From JABMMZ01 sp964438995 (GTDB taxonomy: Bacteria; Bacteroidota; Bacteroidia; NS11-12g; UBA955): DNA of 64,000 nucleotides. The stretch spans positions 13,216-77,215 of the forward strand of contig CAYTMQ010000013.1 in the NCBI GenBank assembly GCA_964438995.1. Reading direction: 5' to 3'. A program made the position numbers and the translations under genes. Below the pieces are notes generated by a model, which had not been told where the DNA came from, searched no databases, and worked only from the letters and a program-made list of their open reading frames with translations. Positions 43,737-50,937 of this stretch are shown one piece after another (position 1 is the first letter of the stretch; the number at the start of each line of letters is the position of its first letter).

Positions 43737-44753
43737 ATGGATTCATTAACTCAGATTGTTTTAGGCGCTGCAGTAGGCGAAATAACATTAGGTAAACGCA
43801 TTGGCAACAAAGCTCAGTTGTTTGGCGCCATTGCTGGCACGATTCCAGATCTTGACATTCTATTAACCTTCATTTATCCTGATGGGGTATCAAAGCTGTT
43901 GATACATAGAAGCTATTCTCACGCTTGGCTTACACATATATTACTTGGATTACCTTTAGCATATTGGTGTTATAAAGCATATAACAAAACAATAGATTTT
44001 AAATCGTGGTATTGGCTGTGGTTACTCGGACTAACAACCCACGCATTGTTAGATGCATTTACAACATACGGCACACGTTTGTTTTTACCATTTACGGATT
44101 ATCAAGTTGGATTCAACAACATATCTGTTATAGACCCTTTATACACTTTGCCATTCATGTTTGTTTTGGGTATCTGTTTGTTTTTAAAGCGCGATGACCC
44201 AAGGCGCTTAAAATGGGCTTGGCGTTCGGTGTATATCAGCACAACCTATATGGTTATGACATTTGGTGTTAAATACTATGTGCATCAAAAATTCGATAAC
44301 GAACTAAGTAGACAAGGCATTGTGCGAGAACATCTTTATACTTCTCCAACATTTTTTAACAATGCTTTATGGGCATCCATTTCTACCACAGATACGACTT
44401 TAACCATAGGTGAATATTCCATATTTCAAGATCGAGACAGCATAGCATTTGTAACATATCAACGCCATTTAGAATTAGAAAAAGGTTTTGAAGGCAAAGG
44501 CCTAACAACGCTTAAATGGTTCAGTCAGGGCAAATATTTCATAGAACAAAAAGACAGCAACGTCATCAATGTCTATATTGTAAAATGGGGACGTTCGGAT
44601 TTTTCGCAAGTAGACCCTAAGAAAGCGTTTATATTTTACTACCAAGTTGATAAAAGAAAGCCTGATGAAATCAACAACATAGAACCTAAATTTGATTTCG
44701 AAATGTTTAAAAAAGCATTTAGCCAATTATGGAATAGGATTTGGAAAGCTTAA
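43737..44753 (+). CDS. Membrane-bound metal-dependent hydrolase-like protein (YdjM family)
   Basis: 338 residues. The N-terminal half (MDSLTQIVLGAAVGEITLG, GTIPDLDIL near 35, HRSYSHAWLTHILLG near 58) carries the His/Asp pattern and four to five membrane helices of the YdjM/YbcI family, annotated as membrane-bound metal-dependent hydrolases. The C-terminal ~150 residues are soluble and have no recognised domain. Enzymatic activity in this family is poorly established. Confidence 0.78.
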   Translation: MDSLTQIVLGAAVGEITLGKRIGNKAQLFGAIAGTIPDLDILLTFIYPDGVSKLLIHRSYSHAWLTHILLGLPLAYWCYKAYNKTIDFKSWYWLWLLGLTTHALLDAFTTYGTRLFLPFTDYQVGFNNISVIDPLYTLPFMFVLGICLFLKRDDPRRLKWAWRSVYISTTYMVMTFGVKYYVHQKFDNELSRQGIVREHLYTSPTFFNNALWASISTTDTTLTIGEYSIFQDRDSIAFVTYQRHLELEKGFEGKGLTTLKWFSQGKYFIEQKDSNVINVYIVKWGRSDFSQVDPKKAFIFYYQVDKRKPDEINNIEPKFDFEMFKKAFSQLWNRIWKA

Positions 44754-44761
44754 GACACTTT

Positions 44762-44962
44762 CTATTTATCCTCTAAGCGCTTATTTCTTCTTGTAAAAAA
44801 CATGTAAGCGCTAACACCACACATGGCAAACATTAGATACATCACAGGATTTTTAAACCCTCCTTTTTGAAATTGGGCCATTCCTTCTATCATGGTAACT
44901 GCTGCTACAACTATCCATAATATCACCACTATTTGTCTGCTTATAAATGATTTTTTATCCAT
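44762..44962 (-). CDS. Small two-helix membrane protein, function unknown
   Basis: 66 residues with two hydrophobic helices (about 9-28 and 36-55) joined by a short loop and a basic tail (RRNKRLEDK). The gene lies 3 bp after lptC on the same strand. Spacing and start MDKKSF support it being real. No family was recognised. Confidence 0.6.
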   Translation of the reverse strand: MDKKSFISRQIVVILWIVVAAVTMIEGMAQFQKGGFKNPVMYLMFAMCGVSAYMFFTRRNKRLEDK

Positions 44963-44965
44963 TGT

Positions 44966-45523
44966 TTATTGATTTGTAGAATCTTTTTGAATTTTAATGT
45001 TGCCCCTTGGCTTAAGAATTTTCCAGTTGCTAAAGTCTTGCTTGGCTTCCATACCATCACCCGTCAACACCTCGTCTTTCGTGGTAATACGAACAAATTT
45101 ATCGGTATATATCAACTGCTTGCGTTGGTCCCATATTAGTTTTTCGGTATTCAAACGTTCGCCTTTGATGTTTTGAACCACAACATTTCTGTTGACTTCA
45201 GTGATTTTTTGTGTTTGATATGAAGTGCCATTCTCAGCTGTTAGATAACTCTCTATCTGACCTTCATCGTTATAAAAATTGGCAATTATTCCTTTAGGCA
45301 TTTTAATGATTTCATTGCCTTCATTTTTATATCCCAATAATTTCTTGGCGGTAATTCTTGCTTTTAATATCCCTGAGTCGGTGTAACTAATGGTAACATC
45401 AGAAGCCTCTTGTGTATAAATCAAGGTATCAGACTTCATCATTTTCTCAACGTTCTTCTTAGCGTAATCACTGCAACCAATGACTCCAATGATTAAGCAA
45501 AAGAAAAATGCCGGTTTATACAT
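44966..45523 (-). CDS. lptC: LPS export protein LptC
   Basis: About 185 residues from ATG 45523. MYKPAFFFCLIIGVIGC is a lipoprotein signal, as in Bacteroidota LptC. The body (DSGILKARITAKKLLGY, AENGTSYQTQKITEVNRNVVVQN, TDKFVRITTKDEVLTGDGMEA) has the repeated beta strands of the LptC/OstA-like jelly roll that passes lipopolysaccharide from LptBFG to LptA. The longer reading from 45562 would start inside the upstream gene and is rejected. It directly follows an outer-membrane beta-barrel gene. Confidence 0.85.
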   Translation of the reverse strand: MYKPAFFFCLIIGVIGCSDYAKKNVEKMMKSDTLIYTQEASDVTISYTDSGILKARITAKKLLGYKNEGNEIIKMPKGIIANFYNDEGQIESYLTAENGTSYQTQKITEVNRNVVVQNIKGERLNTEKLIWDQRKQLIYTDKFVRITTKDEVLTGDGMEAKQDFSNWKILKPRGNIKIQKDSTNQ

Positions 45524-45524
45524 A

Positions 45525-46976
45525 CTAATAAAATTTGCGTTGTTTGAACCAAATATCAGCAAGGGTAAAGCCTATGGTTAATCTGTACAAATTTTCAGCT
45601 ATCATACCATTGTTTGTATTGCCGCGGTGTATATATTCTCCAGTAATGTTCACCATAGATTTGATGATCATTCTTTTCGAATCATACTCGAGTCTGGTTT
45701 TAGGTATACCAATACCGAAACTAATACCATATTCTTTCAATGGATTGATTTGTCCTTTATTGTCTTTGAATAAGTATCCAGTGTTTAACATTCTAAAACC
45801 TAAACGGTATTCAAGATTGGCTGAAAATTTATTTTTGTCTTTGGTTCTAAACATTTCGACATTGGCATCAGGTCGAAAAGCTAGACCAAAATTCCATTGC
45901 GAACTGTTGCTAAATGTATCTGTAAACAACGAATTTTTCATAGTACCCCATTGATCTGTTTTGTAATCAACGGCCAACATCCAAGTGTTGTTATAGGTCA
46001 AACTCAATCCTGCAGAATAACCAAAAGGCATGTTGGTTTTACCAGTTTTATTCTCTTGCAACAATACTGTATCAACAGCTGCATAAGGATTAAAACTACT
46101 TTTATTGGTGATTTTTCTATAGATACTGTAATCCAATTGGGCGTTGTTATTGACAGTTGCACCGAAAACAAATCTCAAAGGCATTCTCCTTACGCGAAGT
46201 ACTTTCACATTGTTTTCGACAATAGAATCGGTTACAATGATGGTATCTTTATTGCGTTGAGCTTGAACTCCAAATTCAAATTTAAAACCATTGTATCTGA
46301 TATTGTTTTCTTGAATGGTAGCTCTTGAAACGAAAGAATCTGACAAGAAATAACCATCTAAGCTGCGCGACTGACCGAAAATATAAGACGTGTTAAGACC
46401 TAGACTTAAATTGTTGCTCAAATTAACCGCATTGGTAAAATACACCCTAGTTAAACCACCAGTTCTAGAATACGAATTGATGATTTGACCATAAGATGTA
46501 TCAATGTCTTTGGTAAAAGAGGCGCTAATATTAGAATACGGACTCAATCCAAACCCACCAGCCCAAATGGTTTTATACTCGCGATACAATTTGGTTTCCT
46601 TAGTTTTTACTGATGTATCTTTCTTCACAATAGGCTTTCTATACATTGGAAATGCAATGCTGATATAGTTAAAATTGCCATTGTATTTGGTTTTGGCAGC
46701 CGTTTCAGAATACACTTTAGAATAGTCGCCTCTGAATCCAAAATCCAACATCATCATTGTCAATGCGCCGTAAGATGCAGGGTTAGAAAATGACAAACAT
46801 CTTTGTGATCTAATGCCATTGGTTGCTCCGCCTAAGGACCTAGTGTAAGCCGATTGAAATTCCTCAATCTCTCCAAATCCTCTAATAGAATAAGGCGAAC
46901 TTGTGTTGTTTTGAGCATTAAGTTCTAAAACAAAAATGGTGGTTATAAGTAAAAATAAATAGTGTTTAATCTTCAT
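45525..46976 (-). CDS. Outer-membrane beta-barrel protein
   Basis: 483 residues. Signal peptide MKIKHYLFLLITTIFVLELNAQ, then NTSSPYSIRGFGEIEEFQSAYTRSLGGA, a start seen in FadL-like/porin-like barrels of Bacteroidota. The rest alternates aromatic and polar strands, and the last residues WFKQRKFY end in an aromatic, as barrel proteins do. The order coaX - barrel - lptC is often conserved in the phylum, hinting at an envelope-assembly role. Substrate unknown. Confidence 0.78.
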   Translation of the reverse strand: MKIKHYLFLLITTIFVLELNAQNNTSSPYSIRGFGEIEEFQSAYTRSLGGATNGIRSQRCLSFSNPASYGALTMMMLDFGFRGDYSKVYSETAAKTKYNGNFNYISIAFPMYRKPIVKKDTSVKTKETKLYREYKTIWAGGFGLSPYSNISASFTKDIDTSYGQIINSYSRTGGLTRVYFTNAVNLSNNLSLGLNTSYIFGQSRSLDGYFLSDSFVSRATIQENNIRYNGFKFEFGVQAQRNKDTIIVTDSIVENNVKVLRVRRMPLRFVFGATVNNNAQLDYSIYRKITNKSSFNPYAAVDTVLLQENKTGKTNMPFGYSAGLSLTYNNTWMLAVDYKTDQWGTMKNSLFTDTFSNSSQWNFGLAFRPDANVEMFRTKDKNKFSANLEYRLGFRMLNTGYLFKDNKGQINPLKEYGISFGIGIPKTRLEYDSKRMIIKSMVNITGEYIHRGNTNNGMIAENLYRLTIGFTLADIWFKQRKFY

Positions 46977-47673
46977 TTAAAATCAATAAGTGGTATAATC
47001 CTCTCAGCACAAAGTCTGGTGCCGCAAATATCTCGTATTTATGTTGTTTATCAAAATATGAATAATCCCCTCCACAAAGAACAATTTTCAAGTCGGAATA
47101 CTGCTCTTTAAAATGTGCAATATATCCGTCAATTTCGAATTGCATGCCATTGACAACGCCATTCGCTAAAGCCGACACTGTATTGTGTCCAAGCATATTA
47201 TCAACATCTTCTTTTGTGGCCAATGGCAGTCGCTGAGTAAAATTGTGCATGGCTTTCAAACGCATCTCTATACCCGGAGAAATGTTTCCTCCGTTGTAAG
47301 TACCATTAGGATGCAACAAATCAATTGTCATACACGTGCCGATATCAAAAACCAAAACTGGAGAATTTGGAAATTCTATTGCTGCCGCTGCAATTGCCGC
47401 TATTCTGTCAACCCCCAAGGTTTCTTTGCTTTTGTATTGGTTGTCGAAAGGCAATTTACTTTGATAGGTCAAAGAGTAAGTTTTAATGCCTGGAATTTGC
47501 GGTAAAATAGCTTGTGCAACAGAAGCCGACATCAGAGACGATACTTGTCTCTCGTTCAGCCATTCTATGGCATTAATTAAAGTATGGAAATAGGCTTTCT
47601 CAACCAATTCAGCTTGTTGGTTAAACACTGCTGTTTTAATCCTAGTATTCCCTATATCTATTACCCCTTTCAT
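46966..47673 (-). CDS. coaX: Type III pantothenate kinase
   Basis: 235-residue cytoplasmic kinase for the first step of CoA synthesis. Motifs: DIGNTRIKTAVF near 6-17 (phosphate-binding), GVDRIAAIAAA near 82-92 (catalytic Asp), FDIGTCMTIDLL near 101 and NGGNISPGIEMRLKAM near 119-134. Typical size. The stop overlaps the following barrel gene by 11 bp and the start abuts birA, so birA-coaX-barrel-lptC form one operon linking cofactor genes with envelope genes. Confidence 0.93.
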   Translation of the reverse strand: MKGVIDIGNTRIKTAVFNQQAELVEKAYFHTLINAIEWLNERQVSSLMSASVAQAILPQIPGIKTYSLTYQSKLPFDNQYKSKETLGVDRIAAIAAAAIEFPNSPVLVFDIGTCMTIDLLHPNGTYNGGNISPGIEMRLKAMHNFTQRLPLATKEDVDNMLGHNTVSALANGVVNGMQFEIDGYIAHFKEQYSDLKIVLCGGDYSYFDKQHKYEIFAAPDFVLRGLYHLLILNED

Positions 47674-48446
47674 TAAGAAATGTATTGTTTTATGGTTCCA
47701 TGAGGATAGGCTTTCACGTCAGTATCTATCACTATTTCCAATCTTCCGAAGGCATCGCAACCAAGCACCTTTCCCATTTCGATGTTACCATCTATATCAA
47801 ACGCACCAATAGTGTCGTATCCATATAAGGCTTCGTTGAATTGTTTGTTGATGTCAGAAATGTGTTCAGATTCAAATTGATTGTATACGTCTTCGAATTG
47901 CTCAAGAATTTGTTTTAACAACGCTTCCCTATCGAATTCGATGCCAGCGACTCCAACCAAAGATGTGGCATTAAGACTGGTAATATGTTCGTAATGCTGA
48001 TTAACATTAAGTCCCACGCCAATTACACTATAATTTAGAGAAGAGCCACTGAAGTTGTTTTCGACCAGTATACCACAAATTTTTTTGGCATTCACCAAAA
48101 TGTCATTTGGCCATTTGATGTGCACATGCTGTTTGGGCAGGATAGAAGAAACGACTTGATACATGGTGAGGGTTGCGATTTTATTGATGATAAACGGATC
48201 TGGGTTAGATTTTGTTACAAAACGCAAAATAATAGAGAACATGAGGTTCTCGAAAGGTTCAGAAATCCATGATTTGCCGTACTGACCGCGGCCTTTAGAT
48301 TGGAATTCGGCAAACACGACACTGCCATTTTCGGCAAGATTTTGCTTAATCAATTCGAGGGCAAATTCATTTGTAGAAGCCACTTGGTTAAAATAAATGA
48401 TATTTTGACCGATAATTTGGGTATTTGGCTTTACTTTTGCAAACAC
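47673..48446 (-). CDS. birA: Biotin--[acetyl-CoA-carboxylase] ligase
   Basis: 257-residue enzyme that makes biotinyl-AMP and attaches biotin to carboxylase carrier protein. It has no N-terminal winged helix, so it is a group I ligase without repressor role. GRGQYGKSWISEPFENLMFS near 73-92 is the biotin/ATP loop (GRGRxGR-like), and HIKWPNDILVN near 117-127 and KICGILVEN are catalytic. The start is GTG at 48446, since the next ATG is far inside the domain. It is divergent from rsfS by 31 bp. Confidence 0.92.
   Translation of the reverse strand: MFAKVKPNTQIIGQNIIYFNQVASTNEFALELIKQNLAENGSVVFAEFQSKGRGQYGKSWISEPFENLMFSIILRFVTKSNPDPFIINKIATLTMYQVVSSILPKQHVHIKWPNDILVNAKKICGILVENNFSGSSLNYSVIGVGLNVNQHYEHITSLNATSLVGVAGIEFDREALLKQILEQFEDVYNQFESEHISDINKQFNEALYGYDTIGAFDIDGNIEMGKVLGCDAFGRLEIVIDTDVKAYPHGTIKQYIS
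48432..48439 (+). promoter_or_regulatory. Putative -7 element of rsfS
   Basis: A full TACTTTTG match lies 38 nt before the rsfS ATG and within the first codons of divergent birA. No TTTG at ideal spacing. Confidence 0.4.
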
Positions 48447-48477
48447 AATTAAATTCTGAATTTAAGTTACAAGGTTA

Positions 48478-48846
48478 ATGCCAAAAAAGAAAATTGCCAA
48501 AATTGATTTAAAAGATGCCATAGTAAAGGGCATGCTAGAGAAAAAAGCGAACGATGTTACCGTATTGGATTTGCGTAAACTAAAGACTTCTATGGCCGAC
48601 TACTTTGTAGTTTGTCATGCTACAAGTGATAAGCAAGTAGTAGCGATAGCGGACAGTGTAGAAGATACAGTAAGAAAAGAGACTGGAGAAAAGCCATGGC
48701 ATGTTGAAGGCAGAGAATTGGCCGAGTGGGTTTTGCTAGACTATTTCGACATTGTAGTACACGTTTTCAAAGAAGAGAAGCGAGAATTCTATGGTATTGA
48801 GGAATTGTGGAGCGATGCCGACATTACGAAAGTGTCGGATAAGTAG
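48478..48846 (+). CDS. rsfS: Ribosomal silencing factor RsfS
   Basis: 122-residue factor that binds ribosomal protein uL14 and blocks joining of ribosomal subunits when nutrients run low. DYFVVCHATSDKQVVAIADSVEDTV near 41-65 and WHVEGRELAEWVLLDYFDIVVHVF near 75-98 are the family blocks, followed by REFYGIEELWSDAD. In many Bacteroidota ftsH follows; here tRNA-related sequence follows instead. Confidence 0.94.
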   Translation: MPKKKIAKIDLKDAIVKGMLEKKANDVTVLDLRKLKTSMADYFVVCHATSDKQVVAIADSVEDTVRKETGEKPWHVEGRELAEWVLLDYFDIVVHVFKEEKREFYGIEELWSDADITKVSDK

Positions 48847-48916
48847 GTTGAGGTAGGATCAATATCATAGCAAAATAAGGCACTCACAAGAATTTTTATA
48901 AATTTTCAAAAAAATA

Positions 48917-48947
48917 TTTGCGAAAGTCTAAATAATATCTATTTTTG
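48917..48947 (+). promoter_or_regulatory. Promoter of the tRNA-Val region
   Basis: TTTG (48917-48920), a 19-nt spacer and TATTTTTG (48940-48947) fit the consensus exactly. Transcription would start near 48954 and pass through the degenerate tRNA copy (48968) into tRNA-Val (49048). Confidence 0.65.
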
Positions 48948-48967
48948 CAGTCCCTAAAAAACAAAAA

Positions 48968-49047
48968 GGGAGCTTAGCTCAGCTGGTTCAGAGCATTCCG
49001 CCGCCACAAGGCGCGGAAGGGTCACTGAACGAAAGAGCAAAAACAAT
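48968..49047 (+). pseudogene. Degenerate tRNA-Val-like copy with altered anticodon arm
   Basis: The first 31 nt (acceptor strand and D arm) are identical to the tRNA-Val 80 nt downstream. The 17-nt anticodon arm is replaced by a 23-nt palindrome (TTCCGC, C bulge, GCC-ACAA-GGC, GCGGAA) that cannot give a 7-nt anticodon loop. The variable GGGTC and ACTG follow, but the T arm is broken (AACGAAAGAGC) and the 3' acceptor is lost. It lies directly behind a strong promoter, so it is probably transcribed ahead of the true tRNA. Confidence 0.7.
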
Positions 49048-49125
49048 GGGAGCTTAGCTCAGCTGGTTCAGAGCATCTGCCTTACAAGCAGAGGGTCACT
49101 GGTTCGAATCCAGTAGCTCCCACCA
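49048..49125 (+). tRNA. tRNA-Val (anticodon UAC)
   Basis: Full cloverleaf: acceptor GGGAGCT/AGCTCCC, D stem GCTC/GAGC, anticodon stem TCTGC/GCAGA with loop CTTACAA (anticodon TAC), T arm ACTGG-TTCGAAT-CCAGT, discriminator A and encoded CCA. A terminator follows at once. It shares its promoter with the degenerate copy upstream. Confidence 0.95.
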
Positions 49126-49126
49126 A

Positions 49127-49154
49127 AAAACCGACAGAAATGTCGGTTTTTTTT
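49127..49154 (+). terminator. Terminator after tRNA-Val
   Basis: AAAACCGACA-GAAA-TGTCGGTTTT, a perfect 10-bp stem with GAAA tetraloop followed by T, starting 2 nt after CCA. Its core CGACAGAAATGTCG is shared with the terminator at 49499-49531. Confidence 0.85.
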
Positions 49155-49175
49155 ATTACCTAAAAGCTAAAACTT

Positions 49176-49424
49176 ATGTGCACTTTCTATATTTTATTTT
49201 CTAAATCTAAAGACAAGTTCTATGTCGGTGCTACTTGCGACAGCATTGATGAGAGAATTAGAAAACACAATTCTAACCACAAAGGATTTACTGGAAATAC
49301 CTACGATTGGGAACTTGTATATTCAGAAATTTTTGACTCTAAAGAAGAGGCTTTCGCTAGAGAAAAAGAAGTTAAAAATTGGAAGAGTAGAAATCGAATC
49401 TTAAAGTTAATTAATAATATTTAG
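49176..49424 (+). CDS. Small GIY-YIG nuclease-domain protein
   Basis: 82 residues, nearly all one GIY-YIG domain: FYILFSKSKDKFYVGAT near 3-19 (the two catalytic-tyrosine strands), DERIRKHN (catalytic Arg), FTGNTYDWELVYSEIF, and EEAFAREKEVKNWK with the metal-binding Glu near 63. Family members cut DNA in homing, repair or mobile elements. No DNA-binding domain is attached. Its stop codon TAG is part of the D-arm sequence of the following tRNA-like copy, so the 3' end was probably set by insertion next to tRNA sequence. Confidence 0.8.
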   Translation: MCTFYILFSKSKDKFYVGATCDSIDERIRKHNSNHKGFTGNTYDWELVYSEIFDSKEEAFAREKEVKNWKSRNRILKLINNI

Positions 49425-49498
49425 CTCAGTTGGTTCAGAGCATTCCGCTGCCATAAGGCGCGGAAGGGTCACTGGTTCGAATCCAGTAGCTCCCACCA
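49421..49498 (+). pseudogene. tRNA-Val-like copy lacking its 5' acceptor strand
   Basis: From the D arm onward it matches the upstream degenerate copy, including the 23-nt palindromic anticodon-arm replacement with two C-to-T changes. It then has an intact variable region, T arm, AGCTCCC acceptor strand and CCA. The 5' acceptor is replaced by the end of the GIY-YIG gene (AATAATAT), so it cannot close the acceptor stem. The 53-nt segment shared with 48975-49027 differs at three positions. Confidence 0.7.
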
Positions 49499-49531
49499 AA
49501 AAATCTCGACAGAAATGTCGAGATTTTTTTT
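49499..49531. terminator. Bidirectional terminator between tRNA-like copy and WYL regulator gene
   Basis: AATCTCGACA-GAAA-TGTCGAGATT is a perfect 10-bp stem with T tracts on both strands. It ends the tRNA/GIY-YIG region from the left and probably the WYL regulator transcript from the right. Just beside it GTCCGCA/TGCGGAC (49532-49553) forms a further 7-bp inverted repeat. Confidence 0.8.
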
Positions 49532-49578
49532 GTCCGCAGCGTAGCATGCGGACCTACCGAGTAGATATAATTAAACTA

Positions 49579-50604
49579 TCATTCGTTTACACCCTCAACA
49601 GAATATTGCTTCAAACTTTTCTTCAATCTTCCGACAATTCTTCGGCTTAGGCGTTTCGGACTTAACACCTTTATTTGTTCGCCAAAACCTAAGAGCTCGC
49701 GCTCAAGCTCATAATTCAATACCACATCTATAGAATATATTATGCCGTCGTCTTCTACCTTCAGCAACTCCTGGGTTTTGTGCAAAGGCTTTGTGTTGAT
49801 GTATTGCGCATTTAAAGCATCGATTTTGAAAACAACTTTACTAGGTATGCTCTTCAAATCTTTCGTCACGCCTATTACATCGTCAAAATATTCAAATACA
49901 TTGAAACTTGGTTTTACATACTTGTGTGTGGATGTAACAGACAACTTCTCTATCCTATCTAATGCCAATAACAAAACAGTTTTTGCCTGAACATTTAAAC
50001 CCAATACAAACCATCTGTTTCGGTATTCTTTTAAAAGATATGGACAAAATGGAATAACAGAAGCTTGTCTTGATTTGAACGACTTGTAGGTAATTTCTAT
50101 CACCTGTTTATTCAATATGTGTTGGTGAAGCTCTCCAATAAAATTCAATCCTTTTAACAATTCGTTTTTCTCAAAGTCGATGAATGATTTACCCTTATGC
50201 TGCTGTTTGTACAACTTGTCTTCTAACCGCGTTACCATGCCCTCCAATTCTTTGAAATGGTCGAATCCACTAAATTGTTTTAGTATCAAAGCTACTTCGT
50301 TGAGTGTACTCAAATCTTGCTTGGTAATAGGTGTATTGGTAATGCTATACCCCTTCTCAGAATAGCTGTAAAACTTCCTATCGGTTACTACTATTGGCGC
50401 ATTATAACCCAATTTCTCGCTGCGCATCGTCTGAATATCCAATTGAATGGTTCTTTTGCTAATACCATCTGTTATACCTTCATACTCGTATAAGGCCTCT
50501 GAACATGCTTCTATCAAATCGTCTAAGGTCCATTTTCTGAATCTGTTCTGCAAACAATTGTCTATGGTTTTGTAACGAATTAATGCTAATTTATTGATTG
50601 ACAT
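49579..50604 (-). CDS. WYL-domain transcriptional regulator
   Basis: 341-residue regulator. The N-terminal ~75 residues (MSINKLALIRYKTIDNCLQ, WTLDDLIEACSEAL, GISKRTIQLDIQTMRS) form a helix-turn-helix, and residues about 155-250 form the WYL sensor domain (IEITYKSFKSRQASVIPFCPYLLKE, then RWFVLG in the place of the WYL triplet). The C-terminal GEQIKVLSPKRLSRRIVGRLKKSL matches the WCX extension. WYL domains sense nucleic-acid or nucleotide ligands. It is divergent from a tRNA-like/RtcB unit, and matching palindromes precede both promoters, so it probably controls itself and RtcB. Confidence 0.88.
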   Translation of the reverse strand: MSINKLALIRYKTIDNCLQNRFRKWTLDDLIEACSEALYEYEGITDGISKRTIQLDIQTMRSEKLGYNAPIVVTDRKFYSYSEKGYSITNTPITKQDLSTLNEVALILKQFSGFDHFKELEGMVTRLEDKLYKQQHKGKSFIDFEKNELLKGLNFIGELHQHILNKQVIEITYKSFKSRQASVIPFCPYLLKEYRNRWFVLGLNVQAKTVLLLALDRIEKLSVTSTHKYVKPSFNVFEYFDDVIGVTKDLKSIPSKVVFKIDALNAQYINTKPLHKTQELLKVEDDGIIYSIDVVLNYELERELLGFGEQIKVLSPKRLSRRIVGRLKKSLKQYSVEGVNE

Positions 50605-50637
50605 AGTTGAAATGATGGATTTGATATTTCAATAATA

Positions 50638-50645
50638 CAAATCTA
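50638..50645 (-). promoter_or_regulatory. -7 element of the WYL regulator gene
   Basis: On the minus strand this reads TAGATTTG, a full match, 33 nt before the regulator start codon. It lies 10 nt from the palindrome at 50656-50674. A TTG at the usual spacing is missing. Confidence 0.55.
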
Positions 50646-50655
50646 TTTCATATTC

Positions 50656-50674
50656 TACGCAATAGAATTGCGCA
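50656..50674. promoter_or_regulatory. Operator-like palindrome 1 (regulator side)
   Basis: TACGCAAT-AGA-ATTGCGCA, a 19-bp near-perfect palindrome. It shares the consensus TACGCAATnnnnTTGCGCA with the site at 50767-50785. It stands 10 nt upstream of the WYL gene -7 box, where a regulator could repress or replace the missing -33 contact. Confidence 0.65.
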
Positions 50675-50766
50675 ATTCAAATTGTTGTCTCGAATTTATA
50701 AAAACAATAAGATTGAAAATGTGCACTTTAATCAAAATATCAAAAAAAATTCTTTAAAAATTCAAG

Positions 50767-50785
50767 TACGCAATTTCCTTGCGCA
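50767..50785. promoter_or_regulatory. Operator-like palindrome 2 (RtcB side)
   Basis: TACGCAATTTCCTTGCGCA, the same 19-bp consensus as palindrome 1. It ends 10 nt upstream of CAACTTTG (50796-50803), a near-consensus -7 box reading rightward toward the tRNA-like genes and rtcB. Spacing to the -7 box is identical on both sides of the divergent region. Confidence 0.65.
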
Positions 50786-50795
50786 GATAGACCTG

Positions 50796-50803
50796 CAACT
50801 TTG
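50796..50803 (+). promoter_or_regulatory. -7 element of the tRNA-like/rtcB transcript
   Basis: CAACTTTG matches TAnnTTTG at seven of eight positions if the first base is allowed to vary. No TTTG lies 19-20 nt upstream; the palindromic operator takes that place, suggesting regulated initiation. Confidence 0.45.
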
Positions 50804-50898
50804 TAACATCAAAATCAACCTAATGATTTCTGTTGTGATGATGTGTGAAAAAGTTAATAAACATCGAAGAAAACAATTGACTATGGAAGATAAGATGC

Positions 50899-50925
50899 CC
50901 CTCTCTACTGCTGGTGTAGAGAGGG
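50899..50925 (+). other. Strong RNA hairpin upstream of the tRNA-like genes
   Basis: CCCTCTCTAC and GTAGAGAGGG form a perfect 10-bp stem with the 7-nt loop TGCTGGT. TTTCG follows, so it is not an obvious terminator. It lies 13 nt before the interrupted tRNA-like RNA in the presumed leader and may protect, process or be part of that RNA. Confidence 0.6.
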
Positions 50926-50937
50926 TTTCGAAAACAC

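Noticed and set aside
49421..49498. Second functional tRNA-Val
   Set aside because: Although the T arm, 3' acceptor and CCA are perfect, the 5' acceptor strand is missing and the anticodon arm is a 23-nt hairpin without a 7-nt loop.
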